64,000 nucleotides of DNA from Anoxybacillus tengchongensis (GCF_014201585.1 NZ_JACHES010000006.1:62001-126000), one strand, 5' to 3'; numbered from the stretch's first letter, positions 1 through 9,525 are shown. Notes: generated by a model not told the origin, from the letters alone. Program-made: numbers and translations.

Positions 1-45
1 CTAGTATATGAACAAACTGACAAATGAAGCTGGTGAGGAAAAGTG

Positions 46-1149
46 ATGAAAAAAACACCTGCAGAACTAACCGTTATGAAAAGTTTAGCATTTTTAGCTG
101 TCGTGTTTCAAAGTGCGTTATTATACATTATGAATTATCGCTCTCCACATGCTGAGGAAGCGATTATGATGGGGATGTTATTCCATTTTGTCAAATTTTC
201 TGCCCCTGTGTTCGTGTTTTTAGTTGGATTTCATATGGCGCAACAGAAAGAAGCGATTCATTATCGACGATACGTATCTCATAAATGGACAGAACTCATG
301 ATTCCATATATCGCATGGTCATTTGTTTATTTTACATTATTTTCTAGTCATCTGCATGCATCTGAAGTAATGAAACAACTAGTGCTCGGCGAGGCAGCAC
401 CACATTTATGGTACGTCGTAATGATTATACAATTTCATTTACTGATTTTAATCATTGTTCCATTTTTCCGTTGGCTTGATCAAAAAAAGTATTGGAAATC
501 ATTTATTATCGTTAGCGCAATTATTTACATTGGCTTCATTACGTTCATTTCTCCAATCGTTCAAAGCGAATCATATATACATTATGTAGATCGCACGTTT
601 TTGGCTTATTTCTTTTATTTTTGTTTAGGGGGTATGGCAGCATACACGCTACCAAGTTGGCGGAAATTTGTTATTCAGGCGATTCCACTTAACACATTTT
701 TATTTTTATCGCTTTTTATCGTTGTTGGTTATGAGCTATTTATATCTCAAAGTATCTTTTCTATCGATTTAACAGAGATTACGTATTTAAAACCTTCGAT
801 GGTGTTATACGTTACATCAGAAACTTTCTTGTTATACGGTTTATCGATCACGATTGTGCAGACAAAATCTCGATTATATACCGCGTTGCGTTTTATCGGT
901 CGATATACGTACGGTGCATATATTGGACATGTGTTCTTCCTACATATGTTCGCACCGATGATTCCGACGACAATGTATTCCATGTTACAAGCGGTCATCT
1001 TATTCTTAATTACAACCATCGCGTCAATCGGCATTTGTTATATGGTGCACGCAACACCCCTTAGCTTGCTTTTAATCGGTCAAACCCGGGAACATCGGAC
1101 ACTTTCTATTCCAACGATTTCAAAACTCAAAAAAGGGATCCCAAGTTAA
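46..1149 (+). CDS. Acyltransferase family 3 membrane protein
   Basis: This 367-residue protein is almost entirely hydrophobic, with about ten predicted membrane helices, and ends in a basic tail. The pattern (short cytoplasmic N-terminus, a first helix near residues 10-28, then [12 protein letters not shown] near residue 60) is that of the acyltransferase-3 family, which moves acetyl or other acyl groups onto cell-surface or extracellular sugars. ATG at 46 is preceded by GAGGAA at 35-40; an in-frame GTG sits one codon earlier. The substrate cannot be told from sequence. The gene stands alone and ends at a hairpin. Confidence 0.75.
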   Translation: MKKTPAELTVMKSLAFLAVVFQSALLYIMNYRSPHAEEAIMMGMLFHFVKFSAPVFVFLVGFHMAQQKEAIHYRRYVSHKWTELMIPYIAWSFVYFTLFSSHLHASEVMKQLVLGEAAPHLWYVVMIIQFHLLILIIVPFFRWLDQKKYWKSFIIVSAIIYIGFITFISPIVQSESYIHYVDRTFLAYFFYFCLGGMAAYTLPSWRKFVIQAIPLNTFLFLSLFIVVGYELFISQSIFSIDLTEITYLKPSMVLYVTSETFLLYGLSITIVQTKSRLYTALRFIGRYTYGAYIGHVFFLHMFAPMIPTTMYSMLQAVILFLITTIASIGICYMVHATPLSLLLIGQTREHRTLSIPTISKLKKGIPS

Positions 1150-1167
1150 TAGTGGGATGCCTTTTTA
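1135..1167 (+). terminator. Rho-independent terminator of the acyltransferase gene
   Basis: GGGATCCCA at 1135-1143 pairs with TGGGATGCC at 1153-1161 with one mismatch. A run of five T follows. Confidence 0.6.
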
Positions 1168-1238
1168 TTTTGTTTATCCAAACATCTTCTTGTTTCAAAC
1201 ATATAATAAATTGGACAAATAGAGAAAGGAGTAAGAAA

Positions 1239-2912
1239 ATGAGCATTAGTCGAAAAATATTTTTAGGATTTTTCATCGTTTTGTGGTTCGTGATATGTAT
1301 AGGAGGATTTCAAATATTTAGAATGAATGAAACAAATGAAATGTATAAACGTTTAATCAATCATCGTTTCAATGTCATTACGAAAACATACGAAATGGTT
1401 ACTATTTTTTATGAAGAAAGGAAGGATATACTTACTTATTTACTACTAAAAGACAACGATTTTTTAACGAGTTACGAAGAAAAACGAAGACTGTTTTATA
1501 CAAGTTATGAGCAAATAAACTCGATGTTATCGACGTCAGAAAGTAAAGCAATTGTCAATCAATTACAACAACTAGAATATGAATATTTTCAACTCGTCCA
1601 GCAATTTTTACGCACAACTAACAAACTAGAACAGTCAAACGTCATTCAAAAACTCCAAAAAACAGGAAGCCTCTTTTTACAAACAGCTGAACAAATGTTG
1701 CAACGACAGAAAAAACTATTAGTAACGGATCAAAAGCATATTGAACATTACATGAGACAAACGTACATTATATCACTTACGAGCATCACATCCCTTGTTT
1801 TACTAGGTGGCATCGCTTCCTTTTTAGTCAGTCGTCAAATTGCCCAACCTATTCTCCTCGTATCTGATGAACTACAACGTGTGGCAAAACAAGATTTATC
1901 TTCTCCCCCTTTATTAGTTAAAACAAAAGACGAGACAAGACATATGATTGAATCAATTAATCGTATGAAAATGCATTTAAAAGAAACGATACAAACAATG
2001 AAAGAAGTATCAATCCAAGTGGCATCACAAGCAGAACAGTTTACAGCAAGCGCCGAACAAAGTACACAGTCAGCTGAAAAAGCCACGGAAATGGCCGAAC
2101 AAACATATGCAAAAGCCGAGCAACAACTACGTATGTTAGAAGAAGTGAACCATTCTTTACATGAGTTTGCGATCGGAATGAATCAAATTGCTGAAAACAG
2201 CGGGGATTTACTTACATCAGCGGAGCGAGCATATGAATCTGTAAGCAAAGGGAAACACGCTATCCAGGCCGTTTCGACGCAAGCAAATGAAGTACGCGTC
2301 GCCATGTTTACAACTAAAACACTTGTCGAGTCGTTAGAAAGTCATTCGGAAACGATCGGAAAAATTACAAACGTCATTACTGCAATTGCTGAACAAACAA
2401 ATTTACTTGCATTAAATGCTGCAATTGAAGCGGCCAGAGCAGGAGAGCATGGAAAAGGATTTACCGTTGTCGCCGACGAAGTGCGAAAACTATCTGAGCA
2501 ATCAAAAGATGCGGCAAAAGAAATTGAGATGATGCTTGAGAAAATAAAAATAGAAACGAAAAAAGTTTCCAAAGCAATGGAACAAAATACACAAAAACTT
2601 ACAGACAGTACAATATACTACGAACAAACGGAACAATCATTTTACGCCATCAATGAATCTGTTGAACAAGTATTTTCAAAAATACAAACAACATCTGCAG
2701 CCATTGAACAAATGACGGCAGTTTCGAACGAACTAACACAAACCATGAAACAGCTAAAACAGCTATCACAACAAGTCATGCAGAAAAGCAAAGAGAACGC
2801 AGTAACCGCGGAAGAACAACTAGCAATGAACGAACAAATCTCTTCCGCTGCTCAATTACTAGCGAAACTCGGCGATCAGCTACGCTCAACTGTCGAATCA
2901 TTTCGTATGTAG
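1239..2912 (+). CDS. Methyl-accepting chemotaxis protein
   Basis: A 557-residue transmembrane chemoreceptor. A first membrane helix at about residues 8-25 and a second near 175-195 bracket an extracytoplasmic sensor region of about 150 residues, rich in charged helices. A HAMP segment follows, then a long coiled-coil signalling domain with the diagnostic hairpin tip [19 protein letters not shown] and [11 protein letters not shown] near residues 385-425. It should relay ligand binding to CheA/CheW. The start at 1239 is chosen for AAAGGAG at 1225-1231; the longer frame from 1152 lacks such a site. No chemotaxis genes adjoin it, so the ligand is unknown. Confidence 0.9.
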   Translation: MSISRKIFLGFFIVLWFVICIGGFQIFRMNETNEMYKRLINHRFNVITKTYEMVTIFYEERKDILTYLLLKDNDFLTSYEEKRRLFYTSYEQINSMLSTSESKAIVNQLQQLEYEYFQLVQQFLRTTNKLEQSNVIQKLQKTGSLFLQTAEQMLQRQKKLLVTDQKHIEHYMRQTYIISLTSITSLVLLGGIASFLVSRQIAQPILLVSDELQRVAKQDLSSPPLLVKTKDETRHMIESINRMKMHLKETIQTMKEVSIQVASQAEQFTASAEQSTQSAEKATEMAEQTYAKAEQQLRMLEEVNHSLHEFAIGMNQIAENSGDLLTSAERAYESVSKGKHAIQAVSTQANEVRVAMFTTKTLVESLESHSETIGKITNVITAIAEQTNLLALNAAIEAARAGEHGKGFTVVADEVRKLSEQSKDAAKEIEMMLEKIKIETKKVSKAMEQNTQKLTDSTIYYEQTEQSFYAINESVEQVFSKIQTTSAAIEQMTAVSNELTQTMKQLKQLSQQVMQKSKENAVTAEEQLAMNEQISSAAQLLAKLGDQLRSTVESFRM

Positions 2913-2936
2913 ACGTGCATGCATGAGTGCACGTCT
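2911..2936. terminator. Perfect 9-bp hairpin between convergent genes
   Basis: AGACGTGCA at 2911-2919 and TGCACGTCT at 2928-2936 form a perfect stem. It overlaps the stop codons of the convergent chemoreceptor and HemD-like genes. Neither side has a good T run, so termination is plausible but not certain. Confidence 0.45.
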
Positions 2937-3741
2937 ACTTCTCAAAATACTTAGCTAGTTCAACAATCATAGCCCCCATTCGTTCGTGATCGGGTGCAAT
3001 GACACGTACAATCCCTTCTTCATGTAACGCTTCTTTTGTCACCTTTCCAACAGCAACAGCCACAACATCCTCTGCAAATGCTTGTTTTACTTCTTGTAAA
3101 TTCCCCCACTTGTTAACAAACGAAAAGAAAAAGCGTACTTGAATCGCTGATGTAAAACAAACCGCTTGCACAGAACGAGAAATAATTTCTTCAACAAGCT
3201 GTTTCACCACATCTGATGTAGGTGGGGTATGAAGATATGGCCATACTTCTTTATACAAAGCCCCTTGTTTAACTAGAAATTGTTGTAACGATGGGATAGA
3301 ATCTCCGTAAAGCTGAACAACTACGTTTTTGTTTTTCCATCCCACACCTTCCAAAGCGCATATAAGACCTTGTGTCGTTCCATCATCTGCCGTTATATCC
3401 GGACTGACCCCGTATGTACGTAGCACATTCATTGTTTTATAACCACGTACCGCCACATGTGCTTGCCGAATCGCTTCAAGTAACGCTTCCTTCATTCCCC
3501 ATTCGTCCGCGGTTTTCATGAGCGTTTCGACACCGATTCCTGTCGTGAAAATAAACCAATCATTCTTTTCATTCACAATTTGGTGAAGTTGTTGCTTTAG
3601 CTCTTCATTGAAAAATATTGTTCCTTGGACAGGTCGTGAGATCGGACTGCCTCCTTGCTTAGCGATAAGTGCACTCATTTCCTCAATTTTACGGGAGGCA
3701 CATATCACAATTTTTTTATTCGTCAATGCTTTCTCAACCAT
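2935..3741 (-). CDS. Stand-alone uroporphyrinogen-III synthase-like protein
   Basis: A 268-residue protein with the two-lobed HemD fold pattern: an N-terminal segment with VICASRKIEEMSALIAKQG, a central region containing FTTGIGVETL, and a second lobe with VCFTSAIQVRFFF and AVGKVTKEALHEEG. The family closes hydroxymethylbilane to uroporphyrinogen III in tetrapyrrole synthesis. ATG at 3741 is chosen because AAGGAG lies nine bases upstream; the longer frame to 3837 has no ribosome site. In Bacillus the biosynthetic hemD sits in hemAXCDBL. This isolated copy is therefore probably a paralogue and may not be the housekeeping enzyme. Confidence 0.7.
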   Translation of the reverse strand: MVEKALTNKKIVICASRKIEEMSALIAKQGGSPISRPVQGTIFFNEELKQQLHQIVNEKNDWFIFTTGIGVETLMKTADEWGMKEALLEAIRQAHVAVRGYKTMNVLRTYGVSPDITADDGTTQGLICALEGVGWKNKNVVVQLYGDSIPSLQQFLVKQGALYKEVWPYLHTPPTSDVVKQLVEEIISRSVQAVCFTSAIQVRFFFSFVNKWGNLQEVKQAFAEDVVAVAVGKVTKEALHEEGIVRVIAPDHERMGAMIVELAKYFEK

Positions 3742-3929
3742 TTCTCTCATCTCCTTTTTCCCCATCATATCATATAAAAATGCAAAATAGCGCAAATTTT
3801 GTTGAAACATGACAAAAAACATCGAACAGTTACACATTCACACCGTCGTTAACATAGCTTACAATGAAAGAGACGATTCGACGGGAATATTCAAATTATT
3901 CAAACATATGTCGAAAGGAGCGGCTTCAT

Positions 3930-5240
3930 ATGCCCTCGCTAATTAAAGAGATTTTGTTAAACTTATTTTTTATTATACTAGCACTATTAATCATTCCAAT
4001 TTGGCTTGAAGAACGTCGCATATCCGATCACTTAAAAACAATCTTGAAAACGATCGCTATTGGGGTATGCATTATATTTTGCATGACATTTCCTATACAT
4101 ACAACAGGAGGATTTATTTTCGATTTGCGTCAAGTCGCCATTTGGATTGGTGGTTTATATGGTGGGGCGTTTTCTGCTATTTTTCTTTCAATCGTTACTG
4201 TCATTTATCGAATTATAATTGGCGGTACAGAAGGTATTATTGTAACGATGATAATTACAGCAATCCAAGTCATCATTTGTTTCTTTTTTTATCAAAAGTT
4301 CCAAACATATTTATCCGTTAAAAATCGAATTGTTACGATTACCCTTCTATCTGTCGGAACAACGATTTTGACAATTGCATTTTCTGGGATATGGATTGTT
4401 GATGAATATCAACTGTCACATATTATCACTACGTATTTTCCAGCGCAGCCACTTGCCGCGTTTTTAGGTGCTTATATTACTGAAACTATTCAAAAACATA
4501 GTGAACTTCGTCGACGTATTATTCGTGCTGAAAAGATGGAAGTCGTTGGACATTTAGCCGCCTCGATTTCACATGAGGTGCGCAACCCGTTAACCGTATC
4601 GAGAGGATTTATGCAATTGTTATTACAAAGTGAACGAATGAATTATAAAGATAAACAATATATTCAAATCGCCATTGAAGAAATTGATCGTGCAGAAGCG
4701 ATTATTACCGATTATTTAACGTTCGCAAAACCAGCGCCAGAGCACGTCGAAAAATTAAATGTAAAGACAGAAATTGAGCGAGTAATTGATATTTTACGTC
4801 CTCTTGCCAACATGAACAGCATCGAAATTCAAGCATCTCTTCTACCATTTGCAGTGAAAGGAGAACGACCAAAGTTCCAACAATGTTTATTAAACGTTAT
4901 GAAAAATGCGATTGAAGCGATGCCACACGGAGGAATATTGCGTATTAATGTGTCTATTGATAAAGATTACGTACTAATTCATATCGGTGACACAGGAATT
5001 GGTATGACAAAAGAACAAATTGAACGCTTAGGGGAACCTTACTTTACGACAAAAGGAACGAAGGGAACGGGTCTTGGGATGATGGTTGTATACCGTATCG
5101 TTGAAACAATGAAAGGTGATTTATTTATTCATAGCGAAGTGGGCCACGGAACAGATGTATATATGTATTTTCCATCTTATTATAAGTCGGATATCGAAAA
5201 ATCGTCAAAGCGACATCAGTTTGAACAAGTTAGTTATTGA
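3930..5240 (+). CDS. Membrane sensor histidine kinase, sporulation-kinase (KinB) type
   Basis: 436 residues. The first 190 or so hold five to six membrane helices with DLRQVAIWIGGLYGGAFSA, typical of the 5TMR-LYT sensor module. They are followed by a HisKA domain whose H-box is SHEVRNPLTVSRGFMQLL (phosphorylated His near residue 222) and an ATPase domain with the N-box NVMKNAIEAMPHGG, G1 box GDTGIGM and G2 box GTGLGM. The H-box is close to the B. subtilis phosphorelay kinases, so a role feeding Spo0F is likely. No response regulator is adjacent, as expected for an orphan kinase. ATG at 3930 follows GAAAGGAG at 3913-3920. Confidence 0.8.
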   Translation: MPSLIKEILLNLFFIILALLIIPIWLEERRISDHLKTILKTIAIGVCIIFCMTFPIHTTGGFIFDLRQVAIWIGGLYGGAFSAIFLSIVTVIYRIIIGGTEGIIVTMIITAIQVIICFFFYQKFQTYLSVKNRIVTITLLSVGTTILTIAFSGIWIVDEYQLSHIITTYFPAQPLAAFLGAYITETIQKHSELRRRIIRAEKMEVVGHLAASISHEVRNPLTVSRGFMQLLLQSERMNYKDKQYIQIAIEEIDRAEAIITDYLTFAKPAPEHVEKLNVKTEIERVIDILRPLANMNSIEIQASLLPFAVKGERPKFQQCLLNVMKNAIEAMPHGGILRINVSIDKDYVLIHIGDTGIGMTKEQIERLGEPYFTTKGTKGTGLGMMVVYRIVETMKGDLFIHSEVGHGTDVYMYFPSYYKSDIEKSSKRHQFEQVSY

Positions 5241-5256
5241 CTTGTTCTTTTTTTGT
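5223..5256 (+). terminator. Terminator of the sensor kinase gene
   Basis: GAACAAGT (5223-5230) and ACTTGTTC (5240-5247) form an 8-bp stem followed by a long T run. Confidence 0.8.
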
Positions 5257-5262
5257 TTTTAT

Positions 5263-5283
5263 TGATTATTTAGAACATAGTTT
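5263..5283. repeat. Copy 1 of a 21-bp dispersed repeat
   Basis: These 21 bases, beginning TGATTATTTA and ending CATAGTTT, recur exactly at 12289-12309. Weaker similarity continues a few bases to the right. Both copies lie just outside a terminator of a minus-strand gene. I do not recognise the element. Confidence 0.7.
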
Positions 5284-5293
5284 AATTAATGAA

Positions 5294-5320
5294 AAAAGGC
5301 CATGTATAAAGCGGCCTTTT
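5294..5320 (-). terminator. Terminator of the flavodoxin gene
   Basis: AAAAGGCC at 5294-5301 pairs with GGCCTTTT at 5313-5320. On the minus strand the stem is followed by a T-rich tract and overlaps the flavodoxin stop codon. Confidence 0.75.
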
Positions 5321-5759
5321 ATAACTGCTTGACAAAATCACGCCCGAACGCAATACATAATTGCTTATCTTCATCTGTGGGCGTCAGTTCGATCTTTAGT
5401 CCATCAAGAATGACTTCAGCTCCTCGTTCTTGTAACTTTTCAATTAGAATATCAACCGCAGCACCGTATTTTTCATAACTTGAATCGCACGAACCGAAAA
5501 CTGCTGCTTTTTTCCCTGTTAAATCAACATTATCTAGTTCATCATAAAAGTCTAAAAAGTCGTCTGGTAATTCACCGTCTCCCCACGTATACGCTCCAAG
5601 TAAAATACCGTCGTATTGCTCAAGCTCTGTCGCAGTGGCGTCTAATACCTCTTTGACATCTAATTCAATCCCTTGTTCACGAACACCGTCAGCAATCGCT
5701 TCAGCCATCTCCTCTGTATTTCCTGTCATACTTGTAAATACCATGATAACTTTTGACAT
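5319..5759 (-). CDS. Short-chain flavodoxin (YkuN/YkuP type)
   Basis: A 146-residue flavodoxin. The FMN phosphate loop SMTGNTEE occurs at residues 10-17, and aromatic loop residues lie in GAYTWGDGELPDDF and FGSCDSSYEKYG. Flavodoxins replace ferredoxin as one-electron carriers when iron is scarce; in B. subtilis YkuN and YkuP feed desaturase and P450 reactions. ATG at 5759 follows GGGGGATGACTA. The promoter just upstream carries two Fur-box-like sequences, which supports induction under iron limitation. Confidence 0.9.
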   Translation of the reverse strand: MSKVIMVFTSMTGNTEEMAEAIADGVREQGIELDVKEVLDATATELEQYDGILLGAYTWGDGELPDDFLDFYDELDNVDLTGKKAAVFGSCDSSYEKYGAAVDILIEKLQERGAEVILDGLKIELTPTDEDKQLCIAFGRDFVKQL

Positions 5760-5783
5760 TAGTCATCCCCCTATCTATATTAT

Positions 5784-5836
5784 TGATAATCATTTTCAAC
5801 AATTATATATTAAATGATAATGATTATCTTTGTCAA
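5784..5836 (-). promoter_or_regulatory. Flavodoxin promoter with two Fur boxes
   Basis: On the minus strand TTGACA (5831-5836), an 18-base spacer and TAATAT (5807-5812) form a sigma-A promoter. TGATAATGATTATCT at 5815-5829 matches the 7-1-7 Fur consensus TGATAATNATTATCA at 14 of 15 positions and covers the spacer. A second site, TGATAATCATTTTCA at 5784-5798, lies at the transcription start and also has one mismatch. This is the classic layout for Fur repression. Confidence 0.85.
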
Positions 5837-5855
5837 AACTTTTTAAAAAGAAAAA

Positions 5856-5880
5856 CGCGCGATTTTTATCATCGCGCGCT
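5856..5880 (-). terminator. Terminator of the fru operon
   Basis: CGCGCGAT (5856-5863) and ATCGCGCG (5871-5878) form a G+C-rich stem. On the minus strand it is followed by TTTTTC, just after the fruA stop. Confidence 0.8.
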
Positions 5881-5889
5881 CTTGATCTA

Positions 5890-7746
5890 TTACTCTTTCA
5901 CTTCTTTTTTCCATAATCCGACCATTAATGCTGTTACGAGCGAGCCAACTAAAATTGCAAGCACATACAAAAACGGATTTCCTTTTACAATTGGGATTAC
6001 GAAAATTCCGCCATGTGGGGCAGGAAGACCAATACCAAACACCATTGTCAATGCGCCCGCAATTGCTGAACCAACGATAATTGATGGAATGACACGCCCT
6101 GGATCAGCTGCCGCAAACGGAATAGCTCCTTCTGTAATAAACGAAGCTCCCATAATATAGCACGTTTTTCCAGCTTCTCGTTCTGCTTTTGTGAATTTCT
6201 TTTTAAATAACGTTGTTGCGAGCGCCAATCCTAACGGCGGAACCATTCCACCCGCCATAATAGCTGCATGTGGGGCATAGTTTCCTGCATCAATCATCGC
6301 GATACCGAACGTAAACGCTGCTTTATTAATTGGTCCACCCATATCAACTGCCATCATACCTCCAAGAACAAGACCGAGTAAAACGAGGTTGCCTGTACCC
6401 ATGTTTTCAAGCCATGTTTTCATTCCTTCATTTAGTGCTTTTACTGGATCAATAACGATATACATCATAATAAGTCCTGTGAGCAATATGCCGAATAACG
6501 GATAAAGAAGAACAGGTTTAATCCCTTCAAGTGATTGTGGCAAACGACTAAACCATTTTTTTAATCCAATAACAACATAACCTGCTAAAAAGCCAGCGAT
6601 CAGTCCACCTAAAAATCCTGCACCACCATTTGCTGCCATAAATCCTCCGACCATTCCGGGCGCAAATCCTGGACGATCCGCGATGCTCATTGCGATAAAG
6701 CCAGCTAACACAGGAATCATAAGTGCAAAAGCACTGCCCCCACCAATGTCCATCAGCGCTTTCGCAATCGGGTGGAACGACGGATCATTTGGATCAAATG
6801 CTTTAATACCGAAAATAAATGAGATTGCAATTAAAATACCGCCACCAACAACGAACGGAAGCATATTCGATACGCCGTTCATTAAATGTTTATAAAATCC
6901 TGTTCGTTCTTTTGACGCATACGAACGGTTTCCACCACTTGCACGATAAATTGGAGCATCTTGTTTTAATGCTCGTTCAATGAGTTGCTCTGGTTTACGA
7001 ATCGCATCGGCAACAGGTACTTGGATCACATATTTGCCGTCAAATCGATCCATTTCTACTTGTTTATCCGCTGCAACGATAATCGCGACCGCTTCTTCAA
7101 TTTCTTGTTGTGTTAACTCATTTTTCACCCCGCTAGAACCGTTCGTTTCTACTTTAATATCGACCCCCATTTCTTTTGCTTTCGCCTTTAAGGCATCAGC
7201 TGCCATATACGTATGCGCAATTCCTGTTGGACACGCTGTAACGGCTAATACTTTTTTGCCTCCAAACACCTGTTTTTCTTCTTTCATCATTTCCCCCTCC
7301 TTTTCTTGAATCGCCTGAATAACTTGTTGTTTTGTTAAAGCGTTTTCAATTTTTGATCGAAATGATGAGTCCATTAATAATGTGGATAATCGCGATAAAG
7401 CTTCTAAATGTGTATTGTTTGCTCCTTCTGGTGCGGCAATCATAAAAAATAAATGACTTTGTTTTCCGTCTAACGCATCGTAATCAATTCCATCTTTCGA
7501 ACGTCCAAAAACAACAGCTGGCGTGCGAACCGCTTTTGTTTTGGCATGAGGGATGGCAATTCCTTCACCGATCCCTGTCGTACTTTGCGCTTCACGAGCA
7601 AAAATCGCTTCGATAAACGTCTCACGATCGTGCAATTTCCCCGTTTTCTCAAGAACATTTGCTAATTCTTCGATCACTTCTTTTTTTGTTCGTGCTTTCA
7701 AATCAAGAACAATCGTATCTTCTGTCAACAAATCAGTTATTCTCAT
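5890..7746 (-). CDS. fruA: Fructose-specific PTS enzyme IIABC
   Basis: A 618-residue fused PTS permease that imports fructose as fructose 1-phosphate. The IIA domain (residues 1-145) has the phosphorylated histidine in GIAIPHAKTKA. The IIB domain (about 165-260) has the active cysteine in VTACPTGIAHTYMAADA. The IIC domain (about 285-615) supplies the membrane helices, with GGPINKAAFTFGIA and ITEGAIPFAAADP. The domain order A-B-C and the length are normal for Bacillus FruA. The start overlaps the end of fruK by 4 bases, indicating translational coupling. Confidence 0.95.
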   Translation of the reverse strand: MRITDLLTEDTIVLDLKARTKKEVIEELANVLEKTGKLHDRETFIEAIFAREAQSTTGIGEGIAIPHAKTKAVRTPAVVFGRSKDGIDYDALDGKQSHLFFMIAAPEGANNTHLEALSRLSTLLMDSSFRSKIENALTKQQVIQAIQEKEGEMMKEEKQVFGGKKVLAVTACPTGIAHTYMAADALKAKAKEMGVDIKVETNGSSGVKNELTQQEIEEAVAIIVAADKQVEMDRFDGKYVIQVPVADAIRKPEQLIERALKQDAPIYRASGGNRSYASKERTGFYKHLMNGVSNMLPFVVGGGILIAISFIFGIKAFDPNDPSFHPIAKALMDIGGGSAFALMIPVLAGFIAMSIADRPGFAPGMVGGFMAANGGAGFLGGLIAGFLAGYVVIGLKKWFSRLPQSLEGIKPVLLYPLFGILLTGLIMMYIVIDPVKALNEGMKTWLENMGTGNLVLLGLVLGGMMAVDMGGPINKAAFTFGIAMIDAGNYAPHAAIMAGGMVPPLGLALATTLFKKKFTKAEREAGKTCYIMGASFITEGAIPFAAADPGRVIPSIIVGSAIAGALTMVFGIGLPAPHGGIFVIPIVKGNPFLYVLAILVGSLVTALMVGLWKKEVKE

Positions 7747-8666
7747 ACATCATCCTCCATTCGTGTGATGTTTACTTCACCGAGCAAGCGATGAACTTCT
7801 TCTTCTGTACATAAATCTTCAGAAAATGCCGTCGCACTCCCTGCCGCAACGCTATATCGAAACGCTTCTTCAAGCGATGCTTCATTCACATATGCAGCTA
7901 AAAAACCAGCTACCATTGAATCACCAGCACCAACTGAATTTTTCACTATTCCTTTTGGTGCTTGAGCAACTAATATGACATCTTTATGGAATAAAAACGC
8001 CCCATCTCCTGCAAGGGAAACGATGACATGTTGCACGCCATTGTCAATTAGTTTTTTTCCATATTCGATGATTTGATGGTGACTATGAATATGTGCTCCG
8101 AACAATTCTCCAAGCTCGATTTGGTTCGGTTTAAGTAAAAACGGCTCGTATGCCACTGCTTGTTTTAGTGCCTTTCCACTCGTATCAACAACAACAGAAA
8201 CCCGTCGTTTTTTTGCTTCTTCTATCATAGTGACATAAAATGTATCATCTACTGACGGCGGAAGGCTTCCTGCTAAAACAAGTATATCTCCTTTTTTTAG
8301 CTGTTTAATTTTATCGATCAGCGCTTCTTTATGTTCATCGCTAATGACAGGCCCTTCGCCATTTATTTCTGTTTCTTTCTCCCCTTTTAACTTAATGTTT
8401 AATCGCGTTTGTCCAGGCACAGCAATAAAATCCGTTAAAATATGTTCTCGTTTCAATTCATCGGCAATAAACTGCCCCGTAAATCCACCAATAAAACCAA
8501 GCGCAACATTATGAACATGTAGTCGCTTCAATACGCGTGATACATTAATCCCTTTCCCGCCTGGAAAATATGCTGTTTTTGTCGCGCGATTTAATTGCCC
8601 TAGTTCAATCTGTTGTGCTTCAACAACATAATCAACAGAAGGATTTAACGTACATGTATAAATCAT
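7743..8666 (-). CDS. fruK: 1-phosphofructokinase
   Basis: A 307-residue PfkB-family kinase that phosphorylates fructose 1-phosphate to fructose 1,6-bisphosphate. The N-terminal signature GGKGINVSRVLKRL (about residues 36-49) binds sugar phosphate. The C-terminal GAGDSMVAGFLAAY (about 248-261) carries the catalytic aspartate and anion hole. It overlaps fruR upstream and fruA downstream by 4 bases each, so the three genes form one tightly coupled operon. The fruR-fruK-fruA order identifies this as FruK rather than tagatose-6-phosphate kinase. Confidence 0.95.
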   Translation of the reverse strand: MIYTCTLNPSVDYVVEAQQIELGQLNRATKTAYFPGGKGINVSRVLKRLHVHNVALGFIGGFTGQFIADELKREHILTDFIAVPGQTRLNIKLKGEKETEINGEGPVISDEHKEALIDKIKQLKKGDILVLAGSLPPSVDDTFYVTMIEEAKKRRVSVVVDTSGKALKQAVAYEPFLLKPNQIELGELFGAHIHSHHQIIEYGKKLIDNGVQHVIVSLAGDGAFLFHKDVILVAQAPKGIVKNSVGAGDSMVAGFLAAYVNEASLEEAFRYSVAAGSATAFSEDLCTEEEVHRLLGEVNITRMEDDV

Positions 8667-9415
8667 GATTTCACAACCTCTACTGTCGTTTTTGCTTCGT
8701 ACATCGCTAGCAATTCTTCATCCGTTTCATTTGTAATCATTGTTGCTTCTTGTAATTCTGCAATTTTCGCAAATGTGCTTTCATTCAGTTTCGAGTGATC
8801 TGCCAATACAAAAGCTCGTTGTGATAAATGAATCGCTGTTTGTTTCATAAATGCTTCTTCAGGATCTGGAGTTGTATACCCAAAGTCAATATGAACACCA
8901 TTTACTCCAATAAAACATTTATCAAAGCTATATTGTTGCAAGGAATGGATCGCTCCTCGACCAATTAACGCATTCGTTTTTTTCTTAATGACCCCCCCAA
9001 CGAGATATGTTGGAATGTCTTTTTCTAACAACACCTCAATATGCATAATACCGTTAGTGACTACAACGATATTTTTTGCTTCGATATAAGGAATCATCTG
9101 TAACGTTGTCGTTCCCGCATCTAAATAAATACAATCTCCATCTTGAATAAGACTGGCCGCATATTTGCCAATGAGCTGTTTTTCATGAATGTTTTTGGTC
9201 GATTTTTCAAAAACGCTCAACTCTTCTCTTTTTTGTTGTAATAACGCTGCTCCGCCATGGACACGCTTCAATTTTTTTTCTTTTTCCAGCTGGCTTAAAT
9301 CACGTCGAATCGTCGATTCTGAGCATTGCGTTACTTCGACCAATTCATGTAACTTTACAACTTCTTTTTCTTGTAACAACTGCAAAATAATACGATGTCG
9401 TTCTGGTGTTAACAA
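8663..9415 (-). CDS. fruR: DeoR-family fructose operon repressor
   Basis: 250 residues. The N-terminal helix-turn-helix (about residues 1-57) contains the DeoR signature VTQCSESTIRRDLSQLE. The sensor domain has YLDAGTTTLQMIPY and GVNGVHIDFGYTTPDPEEA, typical of DeoR regulators that bind sugar phosphates, here probably fructose 1-phosphate. The start is TTG at 9415, with AAGGAGGT six bases upstream and no better ATG. As first gene of the operon it should autorepress. Confidence 0.9.
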   Translation of the reverse strand: MLTPERHRIILQLLQEKEVVKLHELVEVTQCSESTIRRDLSQLEKEKKLKRVHGGAALLQQKREELSVFEKSTKNIHEKQLIGKYAASLIQDGDCIYLDAGTTTLQMIPYIEAKNIVVVTNGIMHIEVLLEKDIPTYLVGGVIKKKTNALIGRGAIHSLQQYSFDKCFIGVNGVHIDFGYTTPDPEEAFMKQTAIHLSQRAFVLADHSKLNESTFAKIAELQEATMITNETDEELLAMYEAKTTVEVVKS

Positions 9416-9450
9416 CTTTACACCTCCTTTTTTAAATCGCTTACATCTTT

Positions 9451-9525
9451 ATCATACCGAAGTACATGTAAAAAATCAATCAAATTCAATCAATTTTATT
9501 CAAAAATAATCATTATTTTTTACAT
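9451..9525 (-). promoter_or_regulatory. fru operon promoter and probable FruR operator
   Basis: On the minus strand TTGATT (9474-9479), a 17-base spacer and TATGAT (9451-9456) form a promoter. ATGTAAAAAAT at 9466-9476, over the spacer and -35, is repeated in perfect inverted form at 9515-9525. TTGATTGA occurs twice between the arms. The symmetry suggests two operator sites that FruR could bridge. Confidence 0.65.

Noticed and set aside
8-46. Twelve-codon frame ATG AAC AAA ... TGA overlapping the acyltransferase start
   Set aside because: It has no ribosome site and lies at the window edge. It is more likely leader sequence; TAG at 2-4 may end an upstream gene, but that cannot be shown.
1152-1238. 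N-terminal extension of the chemoreceptor from 1152
   Set aside because: It runs through the upstream terminator and lacks a ribosome site; ATG 1239 has AAAGGAG.
3864-3929. Longer start for the sensor kinase
   Set aside because: No Shine-Dalgarno at 3864, whereas ATG 3930 has GAAAGGAG, and the extra residues are not membrane-like.
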